Shown one piece after another: positions 60,343-64,000 of a stretch of DNA of 64,000 nt; position 1 is the first letter of the stretch; each line of letters opens with the position of its first letter. The notes below the pieces were generated by a model, which saw only the letters and a program-made list of their open reading frames with translations, did no database searches and was not told the origin of the DNA. Source of the stretch: Alphaproteobacteria bacterium (GTDB lineage: Bacteria; Pseudomonadota; Alphaproteobacteria; UBA7985; JAUIBT01); the NCBI GenBank assembly GCA_030428255.1, contig JAUIBT010000014.1, positions 35,850 to 99,849 on the forward strand, given 5' to 3'. A program made the position numbers and the translations under genes.

Positions 60343-61797
60343 ATGAGCTATACCGTCAAAGGCAACACCGGCGAGTGGGAAGTCGTAATCGGCTTGGAGG
60401 TCCACGCACAGGTGATCTCAAACGCCAAGCTGTTCTCCGGCTCCGCCACCGACTTCGGTGCCGAGCCCAACAGCCAGGTCTCCTTCGTGGACAGCGCGCA
60501 GCCCGGCATGCTGCCCGTGGTCAACAAAGAGTGTCTGCGTCAGGCGATCCGCACCGGCTTGGGCCTGAGCGCAGAGATCAACCGCTATTCGGTGTTTGAT
60601 CGCAAGAACTACTTCTATGCGGACCTGCCCCAGGGCTATCAGATTTCCCAGCTCTACCACCCCATCGTGGGCGAGGGGCAAATCGAGATCGACCTGGAGG
60701 ACGGCAGCAGCCGCACCATCGGCATCGAGCGCCTGCACCTGGAGCAGGACGCGGGCAAGTCGATCCACGACCTGGACCCCAAACGCTCCTTCATCGACCT
60801 GAACCGCTGCGGCGTGGCGCTGATGGAGATTGTGTCTCGCCCCGATCTGCGCTCGCCCGAGGAAGCGGGCGCCTATCTGCGCAAGCTGCGGACCATCTTC
60901 CGTTATCTGGGTACGTGTGACGGCAACATGGAGGAAGGCTCCATGCGCGCGGATGTCAACGTGTCGGTACGCAAGCCCGGCGCTGAGTTCGGCACTCGCA
61001 CCGAGACTAAGAACGTCAACTCGATCCGCTTCGTCATGCAGGCGATTGAAAGCGAAGCTTTGCGTCAGGTTAAGCTGGTGGAAAGCGGCGGCGAAGTGGT
61101 GCAAGAAACGCGGCTGTGGGACGCGGGCAAGGGCCACACGCGCCCCATGCGCTCAAAGGAATTCGCGCACGATTATCGCTATTTCCCGTGTCCTGACTTG
61201 CTGCCGGTCAATCTGCCTCAGTCCTTTGTGGACGAGATCAAGGCCGAAATGCCCGAGCTGCCGGACAAGAAGAAGCACCGCTTTATGGATGACTACGGCC
61301 TGCCTGCCTATGATGCGGGCGTGCTGGTCGCCGAGCGCGAAACGGCTGATTTCTATGAGGCCGTAGCCAAGGCAGCGGGCAATGCCAAGCTGGCAGCCAA
61401 CTGGACCATGGGCGACTTCTTTGGCGCGCTGAACAAGGCCGATATCAAGTTGGCCGATAGCCCGGTAAAAGCCGAGCAGTTGGGCGGCCTGATTAAGCTG
61501 ATCGCCGACGACACCATCTCTGGCCGGATTGCCAAAGAGGTGTTCGAGATCATGTGGGAGACTGGCAAGGACGCCGAGGCCATTGTCGAAGAAAAAGGCC
61601 TGAAGCAGATCACCGACACGGGCGCGATTGAGGGCATCATTGACCAGATCATCGCCGACAACCCGGCGCAGGTCGAAAAGGTTAAGACCAACGAGAAGCT
61701 GTTGGGCTGGTTCGTTGGCCAGACCATGAAGGCCAGCGGCGGCAAGGCCAACCCTGGCGTGGTCAACAAGCTGTTGAAAGACAAGCTGGGCCTGTAA
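60343..61797 (+). CDS. gatB: Asp-tRNA(Asn)/Glu-tRNA(Gln) amidotransferase subunit B
   Basis: 484 residues. Kinase/transamidase subunit: [40 protein letters not shown], and the C-terminal YqeY-like tail domain from about residue 400 that binds the tRNA. Complete. GGGGAGG upstream of the ATG. A terminator follows. Confidence 0.96.
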   Translation: MSYTVKGNTGEWEVVIGLEVHAQVISNAKLFSGSATDFGAEPNSQVSFVDSAQPGMLPVVNKECLRQAIRTGLGLSAEINRYSVFDRKNYFYADLPQGYQISQLYHPIVGEGQIEIDLEDGSSRTIGIERLHLEQDAGKSIHDLDPKRSFIDLNRCGVALMEIVSRPDLRSPEEAGAYLRKLRTIFRYLGTCDGNMEEGSMRADVNVSVRKPGAEFGTRTETKNVNSIRFVMQAIESEALRQVKLVESGGEVVQETRLWDAGKGHTRPMRSKEFAHDYRYFPCPDLLPVNLPQSFVDEIKAEMPELPDKKKHRFMDDYGLPAYDAGVLVAERETADFYEAVAKAAGNAKLAANWTMGDFFGALNKADIKLADSPVKAEQLGGLIKLIADDTISGRIAKEVFEIMWETGKDAEAIVEEKGLKQITDTGAIEGIIDQIIADNPAQVEKVKTNEKLLGWFVGQTMKASGGKANPGVVNKLLKDKLGL

Positions 61798-61822
61798 CAG
61801 GGCGCCGCCGTGTAAGCGATTG

Positions 61823-61855
61823 GGGGCGACTGCTAACAGCGGGCGCCCCTTTTTC
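61823..61855 (+). terminator. terminator of gatCAB
   Basis: GGGGCG / CGCCCC stem around a 15-base loop followed by TTTTTC, 25 bases after the gatB stop. Confidence 0.7.
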
Positions 61856-61979
61856 GTGCCATCAAAAGCAGGTGTCGTTGTCTTGCATTCACGCAGCGCG
61901 CTTCTATAGGCGCCGCGCCGCTGTGACCGGTCTGCCGTCGGACAAGTCGTTGCAATTCACGTCGAATCAAGGCTTTACG

Positions 61980-62771
61980 CTATTCGATCGGCGACAGCAG
62001 TTCGGCAGCGGTCACGAGCTGGCGCACGTCGTGGGAGTGCTCTTCTTCGAACGGGTTGTGAGCGCTTGCCCAGCGGTGCAGCGAGGCAATGTCCAGCTTG
62101 GCGCATTGCGGGCGCACGCTCCAAGTCACCTGGTAGGGCGAGCAGGTCTGTTGATCATAGCTGGGGCCGGTCGTAGAGCCCGCGTAGACCACCGGCGTGC
62201 CGTTGCCTTGCGGCAGGGACTTGGGCTGATGCAGGCCGCCTTCCATGTTGCCATCATAAGCATAGTCGGCAAAATCCAAGGCTTTGGGGTCGTTGACCAG
62301 CAGGAAGACCTGGGTCTCAACGCGCAGTTGCGGGTTGGCGCAGGCCTCGGACAGGCACGAGCCCAGCCCTTTGCCCGGCGCGATGTCACAGGAGCTATAG
62401 ACCCAATGCACCTCAATCGTATCGCCCGGTTTGACGTTGTGATAGGCCCCGTGGCCGCCGCTGGGGTCGTCCAGTTCTGCGGCGCTCAAGCTGGCGGTGT
62501 CGTTGCAGAGATAGCCGCCGGTATCGCCCGTCGCCAGAATGCTGAAACCGGGGCCCTTGTGTTCGGCGTTGGTGTGGGTGTGGATGTTGCAGAGGTTTAG
62601 GTCCTCGGCCGGCGGGGCAAAGCTGAACTGGGCAGCATTGAGACCCGCTTTGCTTGCGATATCGCGCGGGCTTTGCGGTCCAAAGCCTTGGCACAGGTCT
62701 TGAGCCTGGGCGCTGGCGCTGGCCAGCGTGAGGCCCAGCATAGCCAACAGGGCTGATTTGGCGGCGTACAT
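61980..62771 (-). CDS. delta-class carbonic anhydrase, exported
   Basis: 263 residues with a signal peptide (ALLAMLGLTLASASAQA|QD). The mature protein has the delta-CA zinc motif in NLCNIHTHTNAEHKGPGFS (HxH and a following His), then GHGAYHNVKPGDTIEVHWVY and the Cys-rich CSPYQVTWSVRPQC. It interconverts CO2 and bicarbonate, here in the periplasm. Start at 62771 with GGAG upstream. Stands alone, divergent from hyi. Confidence 0.88.
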   Translation of the reverse strand: MYAAKSALLAMLGLTLASASAQAQDLCQGFGPQSPRDIASKAGLNAAQFSFAPPAEDLNLCNIHTHTNAEHKGPGFSILATGDTGGYLCNDTASLSAAELDDPSGGHGAYHNVKPGDTIEVHWVYSSCDIAPGKGLGSCLSEACANPQLRVETQVFLLVNDPKALDFADYAYDGNMEGGLHQPKSLPQGNGTPVVYAGSTTGPSYDQQTCSPYQVTWSVRPQCAKLDIASLHRWASAHNPFEEEHSHDVRQLVTAAELLSPIE

Positions 62772-62902
62772 AGGCGGCTCCGATTTTTGTAAGTGGCGCA
62801 GTAGCAAAATCGCCAGCAGATTAGCACGTACCTCTGATTATTCGAGGTGAAACCGCGTATTCCCCGCTTTCCAGCGCGCTTGGCTCTGCTAGACTGGCGC
62901 TT

Positions 62903-63700
62903 ATGATCAAGCTTTCTGCCAATTTGGGCCTGCTGTGGCGCGAACGCCCGCTGAACGAGGCCATGCAAGCCGCCGCCTGGGCCGGATTTGAAGCGCTGGA
63001 GCTGCACTTCCCCTATGACCTGCCCTCCGCTACGTTGAAAACCGCGCTGGACGATGCCGGTTTGCCGCTGTTGGGGCTAAACACGGCTCCAGGCCAGCGG
63101 GCCGGTGATTTCGGTCTTGCAGCCATTCCCGGGCGCGAGGAGGAGGCGCGGGTGGCCATCGACCAGGCTCTGACCTACGCTGCGACCTTGGGCGCGCGGC
63201 ATGTTCATGTCATGGCCGGCAGAGCGCAAGGCAGCGCGGCGCGTCACGCCTTTATCGAAGCCCTGGCCTATGCCACGCAACAGGCCGAAGGCGCGCGATT
63301 GATCATCGTGATCGAGCCGCTAAATGACCGCGACGTGCCGGACTATTTCCTGACCGACTTGGGCCTAGCGCGCGACCTGATTCAAGCGGTTGGCGCGCCC
63401 AATCTCAAGATTATGTACGATTGTTACCACCGCCAGATCATGCGCGGCGACCATCTGAGCCAGATCAAAGCAGCGCTGGCGGACATTGCCCACATTCAGT
63501 TTGCAGGCGCGCCAGATCGCGGCGAGCCCGATGCGGGCGAACTGGACTATGGCTGGCTGCTGCCTGCGATCCAAGATCTGGGGTATGGCGGACTGTTTGG
63601 CGCTGAATACCGCCCCCGCCTGACTGGCAAGAGCCCGACTCCGACCCACGACGGCCTGGCCTGGATGGAGGCCTGGCGCACGCGTGGCCTGCTGAGCTAG
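62903..63700 (+). CDS. hyi: hydroxypyruvate isomerase
   Basis: 265 residues, TIM-barrel of the xylose-isomerase-like family. LSANLGLLWRERPLNEAMQA, FEALELHFPYD, IVIEPLNDRDVPDYFLTD and KIMYDCYHRQIMRGD carry the Glu, Asp and His metal ligands; FGAEYRP closes the site. Converts hydroxypyruvate to tartronate semialdehyde. No glyoxylate genes adjoin in the window, so an OtnI-like role is possible. Confidence 0.9.
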   Translation: MIKLSANLGLLWRERPLNEAMQAAAWAGFEALELHFPYDLPSATLKTALDDAGLPLLGLNTAPGQRAGDFGLAAIPGREEEARVAIDQALTYAATLGARHVHVMAGRAQGSAARHAFIEALAYATQQAEGARLIIVIEPLNDRDVPDYFLTDLGLARDLIQAVGAPNLKIMYDCYHRQIMRGDHLSQIKAALADIAHIQFAGAPDRGEPDAGELDYGWLLPAIQDLGYGGLFGAEYRPRLTGKSPTPTHDGLAWMEAWRTRGLLS

Positions 63701-63890
63701 TGGCCCCATGCAGCGGCCGATACTAATCGCAGGCTTGCAGATCTTCGGCCCATGTGCCGCCGACTGCTGGGCGGTGGTCTTTGCAACCTTGTCAGGTATG
63801 TCGTAGCCAAATATGGCTATTTCTTCTTTGAAGGGGCCGTCGCCAGTCGCTCCGAAAGAGCTGCGTCGCGGCGCCTAGAGCGTCGGGCGA
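63701..63890. other. intergenic, no gene seen
   Basis: About 190 bases between hyi and the transposase end. No open frame with support; may contain the IS right inverted repeat, which cannot be confirmed without the other end. Confidence 0.4.
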
Positions 63891-64000
63891 TTAGTCTGCA
63901 ACGCATCCTGCGGCCTTGAAGAAGTTCCAGCACTCCTGGGGCGTGAACAGGTCGCAGATCTGGCCGACGGCCTTCCAAAGGTCGTCATATGTTCTAGCCT
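63891..64000 (-). pseudogene. IS630-family transposase C-terminus, cut by the window edge
   Basis: On the minus strand the frame reads ARTYDDLWKAVGQICDLFTP, then QECWNFFKAAGCVAD and TAA. This is the end of an IS630-type transposase. The rest lies beyond the window, so it may be an intact IS; 'pseudogene' here only means partial. It differs in sequence from the fragment at 36262. Confidence 0.8.

Overview
The window reads as a chromosomal segment of an alphaproteobacterium, probably Rhodospirillales-like. This rests on gene order (prs-rplY-pth-ychF; infA-maf-RNase E/G; ruvX next to gatCAB), GC-rich codon use in the housekeeping parts and protein character. It is inference; no search was run.

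Left part (1-13.2 kb): a LysR regulator, an IS5-type transposase remnant, and a compact homoprotocatechuate (3,4-dihydroxyphenylacetate) meta-cleavage operon on the minus strand (hpaF-E-D-G-H) facing a divergent MarR regulator, hpaR, with a palindrome between them. Then come a DUF302 secreted protein, bacterioferritin, an ArsR-ArsP regulator/permease pair with a 14-bp inverted-repeat operator, a putative lipoprotein, tRNA-Arg(CCG) and a TPR-sulfotransferase.

13.9-21.0 kb: four translationally coupled genes encode an MmeI-like DNA methyltransferase, a RhuM-family protein, an SF2 helicase and a GIY-YIG nuclease. This looks like a restriction/defence operon that does not match a canonical type I, II or III, BREX or DISARM layout.

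21.5-38.8 kb: an AT-richer genomic island sits in the 3' end of tRNA-Arg(CCT). A 17-bp copy of the tRNA 3' end (21485-21501) pairs with the intact tRNA (38765-38841), and a P4-type tyrosine integrase lies just inside the left end. Cargo: three tandem paralogues of a secreted protein (constant N-terminus, divergent middle), AlpA, a decayed RepA-like ATPase, a hexanucleotide repeat tract, a small family-A-like polymerase, a 1.4-thousand-residue DUF285-repeat autotransporter, an H-NS protein, an SH3 protein and unknowns.

38.9-45.8 kb: a minus-strand cyanophycin operon (isoaspartyl dipeptidase, cyanophycinase, cyanophycin synthetase, extra Mur ligase) covering synthesis and breakdown of the Asp-Arg storage polymer.

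45.9-64 kb: core housekeeping genes: prs, rplY, pth, ychF, tyrS, an alpha/beta-hydrolase with an altered nucleophile elbow, cysE, cysteine desulfurase, mnmA, infA, maf, RNase E/G, ruvX, gatCAB, a delta-class carbonic anhydrase and hydroxypyruvate isomerase. The end of an IS630-type transposase runs off the right edge.
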